From Corynebacterium sp. TAE3-ERU12 (GTDB taxonomy: Bacteria > Actinomycetota > Actinomycetes > Mycobacteriales > Mycobacteriaceae): a stretch of DNA of 64,000 nucleotides. The position numbers and the translations under genes were made by a program. The notes beneath the pieces were generated by a model, which saw only the letters and a list, made by a program, of their open reading frames with translations, did no database searches and was not told the DNA's origin. The stretch spans positions 558,001 to 622,000 of the forward strand of contig NZ_JAHUTM010000001.1 in assembly GCF_019209905.1 (NCBI RefSeq). The letters are read 5' to 3'. Shown here piece by piece: positions 1 to 9,132 of this stretch (position 1 is the first letter of the stretch; each line of letters begins with the position of its first letter).

Positions 1-9
1 GTCCGTCAT
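1..9 (-). CDS. 5' end of a gene running off the left edge
   Basis: Only the first three codons are in the window: ATG ACG GAC read on the reverse strand from position 9. The call rests on a canonical Shine-Dalgarno GGAGG (complement of 17-21) seven bases upstream of the ATG and on the AT-rich, promoter-like stretch before it. It would be transcribed in the same direction as the adjacent FAD oxidoreductase gene. Nothing can be said about the product. Confidence 0.5.
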
Positions 10-44
10 GCGAGAACCTCCGTTCATAGCGGCGTGCGCCAGTA

Positions 45-86
45 GATTGCTTTGATTAACGAGATAGTTTAAATCAAAAAGCAATC
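45..86. promoter_or_regulatory. Inverted repeat in AT-rich promoter region
   Basis: GATTGCTTTGATT (45-57) is mirrored by AATCAAAAAGCAATC (72-86). The arms match apart from two extra A residues in the right arm, and a 14-base AT-rich spacer separates them. The repeat lies in the 144-bp gap upstream of the reverse-strand gene that starts at position 9, where a repressor operator would be expected. It contains one ATTAAC half-site (54-59) resembling the TetR palindromes at 2917 and 3635, but not the full palindrome. The binding protein is unknown. Confidence 0.45.
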
Positions 87-153
87 AATGCTGCTTGTTT
101 TGCGAAAAAGTTTCTCCCTGACCCTTTTGCAGGCACCTACATTCGGGGAGTAG

Positions 154-1569
154 TTACTGGCTCAGCTCACGCAACGCCCGGTCAGCTGCATTGGCACCAC
201 ACATGCCGTGCACCCCAGCGCCCGGCGGTGTCGACGCCGAGCACAAGTACACCCCCGCAACCCCGGTGAAATACGGGTCCGGTCGCAGCACCGGGCGAGC
301 CAATAACTGCAGCACCCCAGAATCGCCACCAATAATGTCCCCGCCGACATAATTGGGGTTATAGGCCTCCATGTCGGAGGTAGTCATCGTGTGCGTGGCG
401 ACGATGGTGTCCCGGAAGCCGGGCGCACAACGTTCAATCTGATCGATGATTGTTGTGGTGGCGTCACCGCCATAACCGGCCGGCACATGGGCATAGGCCC
501 ACAGGGGCTGCAAAGAACCACTGCAGCGACTCGGGTCGGCTAGATGCTGCTGCCCGACAATCACCAAAGGGCGCTCAGGCATAATCCCCCGGGCACACTG
601 CCGCTCAGCTGCCGCAACCTGCCCGGCAGTGCCGCACACATGCACAGTGCCCGCCCGTCGCGCCTCCGGGTTGGTCCAGGGCACAGCACCATTGGTGACA
701 AAATCGACTTTCACTGCGGCCGCGCCATGCCGAAACCGCTGATAAGCAGAACGCAACCGCGCAGGCTGTCGATTCCCAAGTATCCTCGCCGCAGCCTGCG
801 GGGAAGTATCAAGCATGACGATATCGACATCGCCTAACTCACCACGATCAGAAATCGCGGCATTGGTTTCGATAATGCCGCCAAGATCGCGGAATTTCGC
901 GACCATCGCGTCGGCAATAGCCTGCGAACCACCCACCGCCACCGGCCACCCGTGCGCATGTGCGGCCACCGTTAAAAGATGGCCCACCGACGCCGAAAAG
1001 GCAGTGTCCAACCTGGTGAAAGCATGGCCTGCAATACCAGCGAAAAGCGCCGTAGCCTGCGCTGTTCGCCACCGCCGCCAACTCCACGACGCAGCAAGCG
1101 CCGCATTCGCACCAAAGGCGCCAAATAAAAATGGCCGGTGCGGCACGTGCACCGGCGGTTGCAGTGCGTCGGCAAGAAGCTTGTCGAACCGGCGGGAAAA
1201 ACCACCGAAACTCCACTGCCACATCGCCGCGTCCACACCAAGACCCGCCGCAGTGCGCGAGATATTCCGGTACAACACGCCGGCGCTGCCGTCGGCAAGC
1301 GGATGAACCAGGTCCACCTCAGGCCACACGAACTCCAAGCCGTACTGGCGCAACCCCACATACCTAAAGAACGGGCTGGCTAACGCCATCGGGTGCACCG
1401 CGGAGCACACATCATGCACCACCCCGGAGCGCAACAACTCAGCGCTGCGCAGCCCGCCGCCAGGGGTCGCCGCAGCCTCGTAGACCGTCACCGCCACCCC
1501 ATGCTGGGCAAGACGGATCGCCGCAGCCAGGCCATTCGGGCCAGAGCCAACAACAGCGGCGGAAGGCAT
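154..1569 (-). CDS. FAD-dependent oxidoreductase, phytoene-desaturase-like
   Basis: A 471-residue flavoprotein of the phytoene dehydrogenase/amine oxidase type. The N-terminus has the dinucleotide-binding fold (VGSGPNGLAAA, about residues 7-17), followed by a glutamate-ended second strand (VYEAA) and a GGG turn. The C-terminus has the second FAD contact (GVYLCSASTPPGAGVHGMCG, about 436-455). No signal peptide or membrane segment is seen, so it is probably cytosolic or peripherally bound. The ATG at 1569 follows a GGAG ribosome site. No carotenoid genes adjoin it and the substrate is unknown. Family assignment is firm; the reaction is not. Confidence 0.8.
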   Translation of the reverse strand: MPSAAVVGSGPNGLAAAIRLAQHGVAVTVYEAAATPGGGLRSAELLRSGVVHDVCSAVHPMALASPFFRYVGLRQYGLEFVWPEVDLVHPLADGSAGVLYRNISRTAAGLGVDAAMWQWSFGGFSRRFDKLLADALQPPVHVPHRPFLFGAFGANAALAASWSWRRWRTAQATALFAGIAGHAFTRLDTAFSASVGHLLTVAAHAHGWPVAVGGSQAIADAMVAKFRDLGGIIETNAAISDRGELGDVDIVMLDTSPQAAARILGNRQPARLRSAYQRFRHGAAAVKVDFVTNGAVPWTNPEARRAGTVHVCGTAGQVAAAERQCARGIMPERPLVIVGQQHLADPSRCSGSLQPLWAYAHVPAGYGGDATTTIIDQIERCAPGFRDTIVATHTMTTSDMEAYNPNYVGGDIIGGDSGVLQLLARPVLRPDPYFTGVAGVYLCSASTPPGAGVHGMCGANAADRALRELSQ

Positions 1570-1632
1570 AGCGCTCCTTATCGGTGGACGGGAGAAACTT
1601 AACTAAAGACGGTTCCGGCCACACCGAAAAAA

Positions 1633-1638
1633 TATAAG
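1633..1638 (+). promoter_or_regulatory. -10 box, probable leaderless promoter of the FMO gene
   Basis: TATAAG ends eight bases before the ATG at 1647 and no purine-rich ribosome site lies between them. A transcript starting the usual 6-8 bases downstream of the -10 box would begin at or next to the start codon. No good -35 box is visible. Confidence 0.45.
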
Positions 1639-1646
1639 GTTTTCAC

Positions 1647-2921
1647 ATGGAATCAACTGTGCTGATTATTGGCGCCGGACCATCAGGCCTGGCCACCGCC
1701 GCTCACCTTACCCGCGCCGGAATCGCCTATGACCACGTCGAACGCCATAACGGCGTCGGTGGACTCTGGGATATCGACAACCCGTACACCCCCATGTACG
1801 AATCCGCGCACTTCATCTCTTCCACCAAACACTCCGGCTACCCCGGACGCAGCTTCCCCGAAGGCACCGCCGACTACCCATCGCGCAGCGTCATCCACCG
1901 CTACCTGCAGGATTTCGCGCACGACACCGGCGTCGGCACGCATATCCAGTTCGGTACCGGCGTCAAAACTGTCGCGCCTACCGACGGCGGCTTCACCGTC
2001 ACCTTCGATAACGGCACCACCAGCACCTACCGCGACGTGGTGTGCGCCACCGGTACCCTCGCCGAACCGAAAATGCCCCATTACCCCGGCGAATTCACCG
2101 GCGAATACCGCCATTCCAGCACCTACCGCTCCATCGACGAACTACGCGGCAAACGAGTGCTCATCATCGGTGCCGGCAACTCCGGCTGCGATATCGCCTG
2201 CGACGCCGCCCAGGCCGCCGACCACGCCGATATCTCCATGCGCCGCGGCTACTGGTTCATTCCCAAGCACATCCTCGGCCGGCCCTCCGACGACTTCACC
2301 ACCTCCAGCCCGAACCTGCCGACGCTGCCGATGCAATGGATCACCCAGATCTACCTGCGGCTGCACTTCGGCAACCTGCGCCGCCTCGGCATTCCCAAAC
2401 CCGACCACCGCGTTTTTGAAACCCACCCGCTGCTCAATGACCAACTCATCCACCACCTACGCCACGGCGATATCCGGGTGCGTCCCGACGTTGCCCGCTT
2501 CGACGGCGACGCTGTGGTCTTCACCGACGGCACCCGCGAGCATTACGACCTTGTCCTAGCCTGCACCGGTTACCGGCACGTGGTCCCGGTGGCCCGGGAA
2601 CTCTTCGGAGGGGAGGAGGCGATGGGCAAGTTGTACCTGCGCTGCGCGCACCGCACGTACCCCGGACTGTGGGCGCCAGGGATGATTGAGACCAATTCCG
2701 GTGCCTTCGGCATCATCGACCGGCAGGCCCGGCTTATTGCTGCGGTGGTGGCAGGGCGTGATTCTGGGATGGGGGAGGTCTTTGCGCACCATGCCGCCAC
2801 CGAGTACCCAGATTTAAGTGGTGGAATCGCTTTTGACCGTTCTTCGCGGCATGCCGGCTATGCCGATTCGCATAGTCTGATCGAAGCCCTCGATGCGGAG
2901 CTCGATCTCATGGGTGGTTAA
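1647..2921 (+). CDS. Flavin-containing monooxygenase
   Basis: A 424-residue NAD(P)H/FAD monooxygenase of the FMO/Baeyer-Villiger superfamily. It has an N-terminal FAD site (IIGAGPSGLATAAHL, about 7-21), the FMO fingerprint FTGEYRHSSTY (about 150-160) and a second NADPH site (VLIIGAGNSGCDIACDA, about 171-187). These enzymes insert oxygen into N, S or ketone groups; the substrate here cannot be read from sequence. The stop codon overlaps the left arm of the palindrome ahead of the tetR gene, so transcription could continue into tetR. A -10 box 8 nt upstream suggests a leaderless mRNA. Confidence 0.85.
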   Translation: MESTVLIIGAGPSGLATAAHLTRAGIAYDHVERHNGVGGLWDIDNPYTPMYESAHFISSTKHSGYPGRSFPEGTADYPSRSVIHRYLQDFAHDTGVGTHIQFGTGVKTVAPTDGGFTVTFDNGTTSTYRDVVCATGTLAEPKMPHYPGEFTGEYRHSSTYRSIDELRGKRVLIIGAGNSGCDIACDAAQAADHADISMRRGYWFIPKHILGRPSDDFTTSSPNLPTLPMQWITQIYLRLHFGNLRRLGIPKPDHRVFETHPLLNDQLIHHLRHGDIRVRPDVARFDGDAVVFTDGTREHYDLVLACTGYRHVVPVARELFGGEEAMGKLYLRCAHRTYPGLWAPGMIETNSGAFGIIDRQARLIAAVVAGRDSGMGEVFAHHAATEYPDLSGGIAFDRSSRHAGYADSHSLIEALDAELDLMGG

Positions 2922-2932
2922 TTGTGATTAAC
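2917..2932. promoter_or_regulatory. Palindromic operator before tetR
   Basis: GTTAAT-TGTG-ATTAAC is a perfect 6-4-6 inverted repeat ending eight bases before the tetR ATG and overlapping the stop codon of the FMO gene. The identical arms recur at 3635-3650 ahead of the carboxylase operon, which marks them as the probable binding sites of the TetR protein encoded between them. The right arm ATTAAC is also at -10 distance from the ATG, so a bound repressor could block its own promoter. Confidence 0.75.
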
Positions 2933-2940
2933 GTGTAGGC

Positions 2941-3528
2941 ATGACCAACCGCGAGCAGCAACGACAGCGCCGCCACCGTGAAATCATCACTGCGGCCGCA
3001 TCCATTATCGCCGACCGCGGCTTCCGGGCCACCCGCCTGGAAGACGTCGGCAAAGCCGTCGGCATTTCCGGGCCCGCGCTCTACCGCTACGTCGGCAGCA
3101 AAGAAGACCTGCTCTTCGAGATCCTGATGGACATCTCTGTGCGGCTCAACGAAGGCGCTCAGCAAGTGCTTGCCGACGCAGACGCCAACGGCTGGGACGC
3201 AGAACACACCCTGCGTGAGCTGCTGGCCTACCACGTTGACTTCGCCGTGAGTGAGCCTGATCGGATTCGGGTCCAAGAACGCGAAATCGGCAATCTGGAT
3301 AAGCCTCAGCGGGAGAAGGTCCGCGCACTGCAGCGCGCATACCTGGATATGTGGGTCGATACGCTCATCGCCCACCGGCCGCGCCTTGACCGGCAGACCG
3401 CCCGGGTGCGGACCCAGTTGCTGGCTGGGCTGATCAACTCCTCGCGCCACATTTTGCACTGGGCGGGGGTAGAGGCTGTGCGCAGCAATACGTTGGAGAT
3501 GGTCTCTGCGGTCATCGACGCGCCCTAG
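2941..3528 (+). CDS. TetR-family regulator of the leucine/acyl-CoA operon
   Basis: A 195-residue TetR-type repressor. The N-terminal helix-turn-helix is clear (IIADRGFRATRLEDVGKAVGISGPALYRYVGSKEDLL, residues 21-57), followed by an all-helical ligand-binding and dimerisation domain. It precedes and co-directs with the carboxylase operon, as Rv2506 does beside the equivalent M. tuberculosis locus (recalled). Identical palindromes at 2917 and 3635 indicate autoregulation and control of the operon. The inducer is inferred to be an acyl-CoA of the pathway. Weaker alternative: a regulator of the flavin monooxygenase only. Confidence 0.88.
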   Translation: MTNREQQRQRRHREIITAAASIIADRGFRATRLEDVGKAVGISGPALYRYVGSKEDLLFEILMDISVRLNEGAQQVLADADANGWDAEHTLRELLAYHVDFAVSEPDRIRVQEREIGNLDKPQREKVRALQRAYLDMWVDTLIAHRPRLDRQTARVRTQLLAGLINSSRHILHWAGVEAVRSNTLEMVSAVIDAP

Positions 3529-3535
3529 GTGGAGT

Positions 3536-3553
3536 GGGGGTACCCCCGTTTTT
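3536..3553 (+). terminator. Possible weak terminator after tetR
   Basis: A GC-rich palindrome (GGGGGTACCCCC) is followed directly by GTTTTTG, eight bases after the tetR stop codon. The stem would have only four pairs around a GTAC loop, so termination is probably inefficient. Confidence 0.4.
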
Positions 3554-3600
3554 GTGGCATCTAAGAAATTTCAGTGACGAATATTGCTTTGTCCTTGAAA

Positions 3601-3616
3601 TGTGTTCTGCGACACA
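3601..3616. promoter_or_regulatory. CRP/GlxR-like site before the carboxylase operon
   Basis: TGTGTTCTGCGACACA fits the TGTG-N8-CACA spacing of the cAMP-receptor protein family (GlxR in corynebacteria, consensus recalled as TGTGANNTANNTCACA). The palindrome extends one pair on each side (AATGTGT 3599-3605, ACACATT 3612-3618). It lies 19 bp upstream of the TetR palindrome, so the operon probably integrates a carbon-source signal with an acyl-CoA signal. Assigned by motif only. Confidence 0.6.
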
Positions 3617-3634
3617 TTAGTCTCCACGGCAAGA

Positions 3635-3650
3635 GTTAATCGCCATTAAC
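3635..3650. promoter_or_regulatory. Palindromic operator before the carboxylase operon
   Basis: GTTAAT-CGCC-ATTAAC has the same arms and spacing as the palindrome before tetR, with a different centre. It ends 37 bases before the carboxylase start at 3688. The conserved arms with variable centre are what a dimeric TetR repressor reads. Confidence 0.75.
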
Positions 3651-3687
3651 GAAATGGTGTTAGCGAAGTTGCTTGGAGAAAACGCCC

Positions 3688-5256
3688 ATGATCCAGTCAT
3701 CCCGCGAAGGCCACGAAACTCTCGTCGCTGAACTGCGCGAAACCGTTGCCACCGCAGCCAAAGGTGGCCCAGAAAAAGCCCGTAGGCGGCATATATCCCG
3801 AGGCAAGCTGCTTGTTCGACAGCGCATCGCAGAACTCCTCGACCCCGGTAGCCCCTTCCTGGAGGTCGCCCCGTTAGCTGCGCATGAAATGTACGACGGA
3901 CGCGTCCCGGCAGCCGGTGTTGTCGCCGGTATCGGCCTGGTGCAAGGTCGCCGGTGCATGGTGGTGGCCAATGACGCCACCGTCTCTGGCGGTACCTATT
4001 ACCCCATTACGGTGAAGAAGCACCTCCGCGCCCAGGAGATTGCCGACGCCAACCGCCTGCCCTGTATCTACTTGGTCGACTCCGGTGGCGCGATGCTGCT
4101 CAACCAGGACGAAGTCTTCCCGGATCGGGACCATTTCGGGCGAATCTTCTTCAACCAGGCCAATATGTCCGCCAAGGGCATTCCGCAGATTTCCGCGGTA
4201 CTTGGTTCCTGCACCGCTGGCGGCGCCTACGTTCCCGCAATGTCTGACGAGACCGTCATCGTCAAGGAACAGGGCACCATTTTCTTGGCTGGACCGCCCT
4301 TGGTGAAAGCGGCGACCGGTGAAGACGTCACCCCCGAGGAACTCGGCGGCGGGGAGATGCACTCGAAAACCTCTGGTGTTACCGACCACCTTGCGCTTGA
4401 CGACGCTGACGCCTTGCAGCGTGTCCGCAGCATCGTCGACACATTGCCGGCTGAGCCCACACCGCCGTGGGAGGTGCGCGACACTGTCGAACCAAAGCGC
4501 CCACAGACGGATCTTTATGACGTTGTCCCGGTCGACCCGAAGCAGCCCTATGACGTGCACGAGGTTATTGAGATTCTGGTCGATGGTGGGAGTTACCACG
4601 AGTTCAAGGCCGAATTTGGTTCCAGCTTGGTCACTGCTTTTGCCCGTATTCATGGTCACCCGGTCGGTGTGATTGCCAATAACGGCATTCTGTTTGCTGA
4701 ATCAGCTCAAAAGGGTGCGCACTTCATTGAGTTGTGTGATGCCCGCAGAATCCCGCTGGTCTTCCTGCAGAACACCACAGGTTTTATGGTCGGTCGCCAA
4801 TATGAGGCCGGCGGTATCGCCAAGCACGGCGCGAAGATGGTCAACGCGGTCGCAACCACTAGGGTGCCGAAATTCACCGTGGTTATTGGAGGTGCCTTCG
4901 GTGCCGGTAACTATTCGATGTGTGGCCGCTCGTATTCGCCGCGATTTATGTGGATGTGGCCGAATGCTCGGGTGGCGGTGATGGGTGGCCCGCAGGCGGC
5001 GATGACGTTGTCTACTGTGCGTCGCAATCAGATCGAGCGCTCCGGCGGTACCTGGTCGGCGGAGGAGCAGGAGGATTTCGAGCGCCCGGTGCGCGAGCAG
5101 TTTGAGCGCCAGTCGAGTTGCTATTACTCCACCGCGCGGCTGTGGGATGACGGCGTAATTGACCCCGCCGACACTCGCCGCATGCTCGGCATGGCGCTCG
5201 ACGTTGCCGGCGGCGCCCCGTTGGCGGAGCCCGGCTTCGGCGTCTTCCGTATGTAG
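3688..5256 (+). CDS. accD1: Acyl-CoA carboxylase beta subunit (methylcrotonyl-CoA type)
   Basis: A 522-residue carboxyltransferase subunit that moves CO2 from carboxybiotin to an acyl-CoA. It has paired crotonase-fold halves with the glycine-rich oxyanion stretches [16 protein letters not shown] and [14 protein letters not shown] typical of methylcrotonyl/propionyl-CoA carboxylases. It pairs with the alpha subunit immediately downstream. The ATG at 3688 is preferred over an in-frame TTG at 3673 because GGAG at 3675-3678 sits nine bases before it. The gene set matches AccD1 of the leucine pathway, so 3-methylcrotonyl-CoA is the likely substrate, though propionyl-CoA is not excluded by sequence alone. 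Confidence 0.9.
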   Translation: MIQSSREGHETLVAELRETVATAAKGGPEKARRRHISRGKLLVRQRIAELLDPGSPFLEVAPLAAHEMYDGRVPAAGVVAGIGLVQGRRCMVVANDATVSGGTYYPITVKKHLRAQEIADANRLPCIYLVDSGGAMLLNQDEVFPDRDHFGRIFFNQANMSAKGIPQISAVLGSCTAGGAYVPAMSDETVIVKEQGTIFLAGPPLVKAATGEDVTPEELGGGEMHSKTSGVTDHLALDDADALQRVRSIVDTLPAEPTPPWEVRDTVEPKRPQTDLYDVVPVDPKQPYDVHEVIEILVDGGSYHEFKAEFGSSLVTAFARIHGHPVGVIANNGILFAESAQKGAHFIELCDARRIPLVFLQNTTGFMVGRQYEAGGIAKHGAKMVNAVATTRVPKFTVVIGGAFGAGNYSMCGRSYSPRFMWMWPNARVAVMGGPQAAMTLSTVRRNQIERSGGTWSAEEQEDFERPVREQFERQSSCYYSTARLWDDGVIDPADTRRMLGMALDVAGGAPLAEPGFGVFRM

Positions 5257-5324
5257 ACCCTGATGTTCATTCTCAACTCGGTTTTCACCTGGTTTTATTT
5301 GGCGCCCTTCAAGGAGTTGCAGCC

Positions 5325-7337
5325 ATGACTGATATCACCACTGTTCTTGTTGCCAATCGTGGCGAGATTGCCTGCCGTGTCATCCGTACTCTCCGCGAGC
5401 AGGGAGTTCGCTCCGTTGCGGTGTACTCCGACGCAGATGCTGATGCCCAGCATGTGCGGATGGCTGATATCGCTGTCCGCATCGGTCCGCCCGCTGCGCG
5501 AGAGTCGTATTTGCTTGCCGACGTGATCCTTGACGCGGCCCGTCGGACTGGCGCACAAGCGATTCACCCCGGTTATGGGTTTTTATCGGAGAACGCCTCA
5601 TTTTCGAGGGCTTGCGCCGACGCTGGCATTATTTTCATGGGTCCCTCTGGGCAGGCCATCGAAACCATGGGCGATAAGATTTCTGCCCGTGCTGCCGTGG
5701 AGGCCCGCGATGTGCCGACGGTGCCGGGTATTTCGCGCCCGGGCTTGACCGACGAGGAGTTGGTCGATGCTGCTGCGGGAGTGGGCTTTCCGGTGCTGAT
5801 CAAACCCTCTGCCGGCGGTGGCGGTAAAGGCATGCACCGGGTGGAGGACCCGAAAGATTTACCGGAGGCGTTGCGCACTGCCCGTCGTGAAGCGGCGAGT
5901 TCGTTTGGTGATGACGCGCTGTTTTTGGAGCATTTCGTCGATACTCCGCGCCATATTGAGGTGCAGATTCTCGCTGATACTCATGGCAATGTGGTGCACC
6001 TAGGAGAGCGTGAATGCTCCCTGCAGCGTCGGCACCAGAAGGTCATTGAGGAGGCGCCATCGCCGCTGCTGACCGAGAAGATTCGCCAGGACATCGGTGG
6101 TGCTGCTTGTGATGCGGCGCGCTCAGTGGGCTACGTCGGCGCCGGCACGGTGGAGTTCATTGTCCCGGCCAATGAGCCAGAGAAGTTCTACTTCATGGAG
6201 ATGAATACACGCCTCCAGGTTGAACATCCGGTCACGGAGGAGGTCACTGGGCTGGACTTGGTGGCTTTACAGTTGGCAATCGCCCGTGGAGAGAAGCTGC
6301 CGATTACTCAGGACGGTATAACGCTCACCGGCCACTCTGTAGAAGCCCGGGTGTATGCCGAGGACCCTGAGGCTGGTTTCCTGCCCACTGGCGGGACTAT
6401 CCATCGGGTTATTGACCCCACCGGCGCTGGGGTGCGCGTTGATTCCGGTATCGCTGATGGCACCGTGGTGTCCTCCTTATATGACCCGATGTTGATGAAG
6501 GTCATCACCCACGGCGCTGACCGCGAAGAAGCTCTGGAACGTATGGACCAGGCCTTGGCGAAGACAGTGGTTGCAGGTGTCACAGTTAACACTGATTTCT
6601 GTCGATATTTGCTGAAAGTTCCTGATGTGGCCAGCGGCGACTTAGATACTGGGCTGCTCGACCGCGTTGCCGACGGTTATGTTCGCTCCAAGGTGCCAGA
6701 TTCCGCACTGGTTGCTGCCGCGATGACGTGGCTGTCCAACCGGTGGCCACAAAACCCCACCAGCCCGTGGCAGGTGCCAGACGCGTGGCGTCCTGGTCAT
6801 ACCGCCGCGCAGCGATTGCGGTTGGCGGCAGCAGGGGAGTCGACACTTATCTCGATCACGGGCTCCCCGGGGCGTGCCGACGTTGTCGTCGACGATCAGA
6901 TGCCCGGTGTTACCGATGAAGATGCAGCCGAGCCACGCAGTTATGTCGCTACCATTCACGCCGACGGCGAGATGATCCGCGTCGATATCGACGGTGTGGC
7001 CCGGCAATGGCAGGTAGAGGATCTCGGCACCGACATCATCGTGTCGTGTGATGAGGGGGCGTGGGTTGTCCACCGCGAGAACGTAGTCCACTCCGCGGCC
7101 GACGATATCGGTGGCGGCGATGGGGTGCTGCGCTCACCGATGCCAGGCACCGTCATTGCGTTATCCCAGGAAAACGGTGCACACGTTGCGGAAGGGGACG
7201 CAGTGCTGGTGGTCGAAGCCATGAAGATGGAGCACACCTTGCGGGCCCCATTTGCCGGCTTGGTCAGTTATCACTGCGCCGAGGCTGACCAGGTTTCCGC
7301 GGAAAAGGATTTGGCCACGATTGAGCCGGACGAGTAG
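5325..7337 (+). CDS. accA1: Acyl-CoA carboxylase alpha subunit (biotin carboxylase plus BCCP)
   Basis: A 670-residue fusion of biotin carboxylase and biotin carboxyl carrier. Residues 1-450 hold the ATP-grasp carboxylase (glycine loop KPSAGGGGKGM, EMNTRLQVEHPVTE). The C-terminal lipoyl-like domain ends with VVEAMKMEH, placing the biotinylated lysine at K634. It charges biotin for the AccD subunit encoded just upstream. A clear AAGGAG site precedes the ATG after a 68-bp gap. The single-chain BC-BCCP layout is that of the AccA1/methylcrotonyl carboxylase type. The biotin carboxylation function is certain; the acyl-CoA partner reaction is inferred. Confidence 0.93.
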   Translation: MTDITTVLVANRGEIACRVIRTLREQGVRSVAVYSDADADAQHVRMADIAVRIGPPAARESYLLADVILDAARRTGAQAIHPGYGFLSENASFSRACADAGIIFMGPSGQAIETMGDKISARAAVEARDVPTVPGISRPGLTDEELVDAAAGVGFPVLIKPSAGGGGKGMHRVEDPKDLPEALRTARREAASSFGDDALFLEHFVDTPRHIEVQILADTHGNVVHLGERECSLQRRHQKVIEEAPSPLLTEKIRQDIGGAACDAARSVGYVGAGTVEFIVPANEPEKFYFMEMNTRLQVEHPVTEEVTGLDLVALQLAIARGEKLPITQDGITLTGHSVEARVYAEDPEAGFLPTGGTIHRVIDPTGAGVRVDSGIADGTVVSSLYDPMLMKVITHGADREEALERMDQALAKTVVAGVTVNTDFCRYLLKVPDVASGDLDTGLLDRVADGYVRSKVPDSALVAAAMTWLSNRWPQNPTSPWQVPDAWRPGHTAAQRLRLAAAGESTLISITGSPGRADVVVDDQMPGVTDEDAAEPRSYVATIHADGEMIRVDIDGVARQWQVEDLGTDIIVSCDEGAWVVHRENVVHSAADDIGGGDGVLRSPMPGTVIALSQENGAHVAEGDAVLVVEAMKMEHTLRAPFAGLVSYHCAEADQVSAEKDLATIEPDE

Positions 7338-7424
7338 TCCACCGCGGGTGTGACGCGCTGTGCTCAGCACGTCGGAAAGCCCAGAACACCCACCTAAGAG
7401 TTTGGTTTTGAAAAGGAGTACACC

Positions 7425-8582
7425 ATGACTGATATCAACACCGCCGATCTGCCCAGCCAATACCGTGAACTGCAGCAGGGCGTACGCGACTTCGCCAATA
7501 ACGTTGTCGACCCGGTAGCCGCCGAGCATGACCGCAACCACACCTTCCCGTATGAGGTCATTTCCCAGATGGGGGAGATGGGCTTATTCGGTCTGCCTTT
7601 CCCGGAGGAATACGGCGGCATGGGAGGTGATTACCTGGCCCTGGGCCTGGCCCTAGAAGAACTGGGCAAAGTCGACCAATCCGTGGCGATTACCCTCGAA
7701 GCCGCCGTTGGTCTGGGTGCAATGCCGATTTATCGCTTCGGCACCGAGGAACAAAAAGAAAAATGGTTACCGGATCTCACCGCCGGTAAGAAACTCGCCG
7801 GCTTTGGTCTAACCGAACCCGATGCTGGTTCCGACGCAGGCGCGACCCGCACCACAGCCAAAGACGATGGCGACGACTTCGTCATCAATGGTTCCAAACA
7901 GTTCATCACTAACTCCGGCACTGACATCACCTCCCTGGTAACCGTTACCGCCGTTACCGGCACAGCCGGGGATAAGAAAGAGATTTCTACCATCCTGGTG
8001 CCTACTGACACCGAGGGCTTTGTCGCTGAGCCGGCCTACGACAAGGTCGGTTGGAATGCCTCCGATACGCACCCGTTGACCTTTTCCAACGTCCGAGTGC
8101 CGCAGTCCAACCTGCTAGGCGAGCGTGGTCGCGGCTTTGCGAACTTCTTATCCACCCTCGCCGAAGGCCGCGTCGCTATCGCCGCCCTGGCCACCGGTGT
8201 TGCCCAGGGCTGTGTCGACGAGTCGGTGCGCTACGCCAAGCAACGCACCTCAATGGGCCGAGCCATTGCCGAATACCAAGCCATTTCCTTCAAGATCGCC
8301 CGAATGGAGGCCCGCGCCCACGCTGCGCGCACCGCCTGGCTTGATGCTGCCGCGAAGATGGTGAAGGGCCTGGACTTCCGCCGCGAAGCCTCCATCGCCA
8401 AACTGCTGTCCTCTGAGGCCGCGATGGACAACGCTCGTGACGCCACCCAAATCCACGGCGGCTACGGCTTCATGAACGAGTACCGAGTCGCCCGTCACTA
8501 CCGCGACTCCAAAATCCTCGAAATCGGTGAAGGCACCTCCGAGGTGCAGCTCATGCTCATCGCACGCGGTCTGGGCCTATAG
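7425..8582 (+). CDS. Acyl-CoA dehydrogenase (isovaleryl-CoA dehydrogenase candidate)
   Basis: A 385-residue FAD enzyme with the full acyl-CoA dehydrogenase fold: GFGLTEPDAGSD (about 125-136), the FITNSGTD flavin-contact segment, and C-terminal QIHGGYGFMNEYRVARHYRD. The catalytic base is at the short/medium-chain position (E369 in GEGTSE). Human isovaleryl-CoA dehydrogenase places its base on another helix, so the branched-chain role is inferred from the operon rather than the active site. It would make 3-methylcrotonyl-CoA for the upstream carboxylase. An AAAAGGAG ribosome site precedes the ATG. It corresponds to FadE19 by gene order. Confidence 0.88.
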   Translation: MTDINTADLPSQYRELQQGVRDFANNVVDPVAAEHDRNHTFPYEVISQMGEMGLFGLPFPEEYGGMGGDYLALGLALEELGKVDQSVAITLEAAVGLGAMPIYRFGTEEQKEKWLPDLTAGKKLAGFGLTEPDAGSDAGATRTTAKDDGDDFVINGSKQFITNSGTDITSLVTVTAVTGTAGDKKEISTILVPTDTEGFVAEPAYDKVGWNASDTHPLTFSNVRVPQSNLLGERGRGFANFLSTLAEGRVAIAALATGVAQGCVDESVRYAKQRTSMGRAIAEYQAISFKIARMEARAHAARTAWLDAAAKMVKGLDFRREASIAKLLSSEAAMDNARDATQIHGGYGFMNEYRVARHYRDSKILEIGEGTSEVQLMLIARGLGL

Positions 8583-8595
8583 AGGAGGATTCGCC

Positions 8596-9132
8596 ATGAC
8601 CACCGCCAATACCCCATACACGCCAGGCACCTCCGACGACGCGATGCGCCATATAGTTCAGCGCGGCCTATGGTTCGAGGAATTCGAAACCGGGGTGCGT
8701 TACCTACACCGGCCCGGCCGCACCGCCACCGAGGCCGATAATGTCCTCTTCACCACGCTGACCATGAACGATCAGCCGCTGCACCTCGATGCGGCCTGGG
8801 CCCAAGAGCAGGCCGATTTCGGCGGCGAACGCCTGGTCAACTCACTGTGGACACTGTCCACCCTCGTGGGGCTCTCCGTGGCCCAGCTCACCCTGGGCAC
8901 CATTGTCGCCAATCTCGGGTTCACCGAGGTGACCTTCCCCGCGCCGATGAAACACGGAGACACACTCTATGGCGAGACTATCTGCCGCTCTACCCGGCGC
9001 AGTGCATCTCGACCGGGTCAGGGCATCGTCGAGCTCGAGCACATCGGCCGCAATCAACACGGCACTGTGGTGTGTCGGGCGGTGCGGGCCACCTTGGTGC
9101 AATGCCGACCCGAAGGGGAGGACGCACTATGA
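8596..9132 (+). CDS. MaoC-family enoyl-CoA hydratase
   Basis: A 178-residue single hot-dog-fold dehydratase. The hydratase signature NDQPLHLD (about 56-63) supplies the catalytic Asp and His in the usual D-x3-H arrangement. The start is set by AGGAGGA five bases before the ATG, just after the dehydrogenase stop; a longer in-frame reading from 8527 lies inside the dehydrogenase gene. In the leucine route it would hydrate 3-methylglutaconyl-CoA to HMG-CoA, as proposed for Rv2499c (recalled). Its stop overlaps the next start (ATGA), indicating translational coupling. Confidence 0.85.
   Translation: MTTANTPYTPGTSDDAMRHIVQRGLWFEEFETGVRYLHRPGRTATEADNVLFTTLTMNDQPLHLDAAWAQEQADFGGERLVNSLWTLSTLVGLSVAQLTLGTIVANLGFTEVTFPAPMKHGDTLYGETICRSTRRSASRPGQGIVELEHIGRNQHGTVVCRAVRATLVQCRPEGEDAL

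Noticed and set aside
8847..9128. 5' extension of the lyase frame
   Set aside because: It overlaps the whole second half of the MaoC gene; the ATGA overlap at 9129 is the real start.
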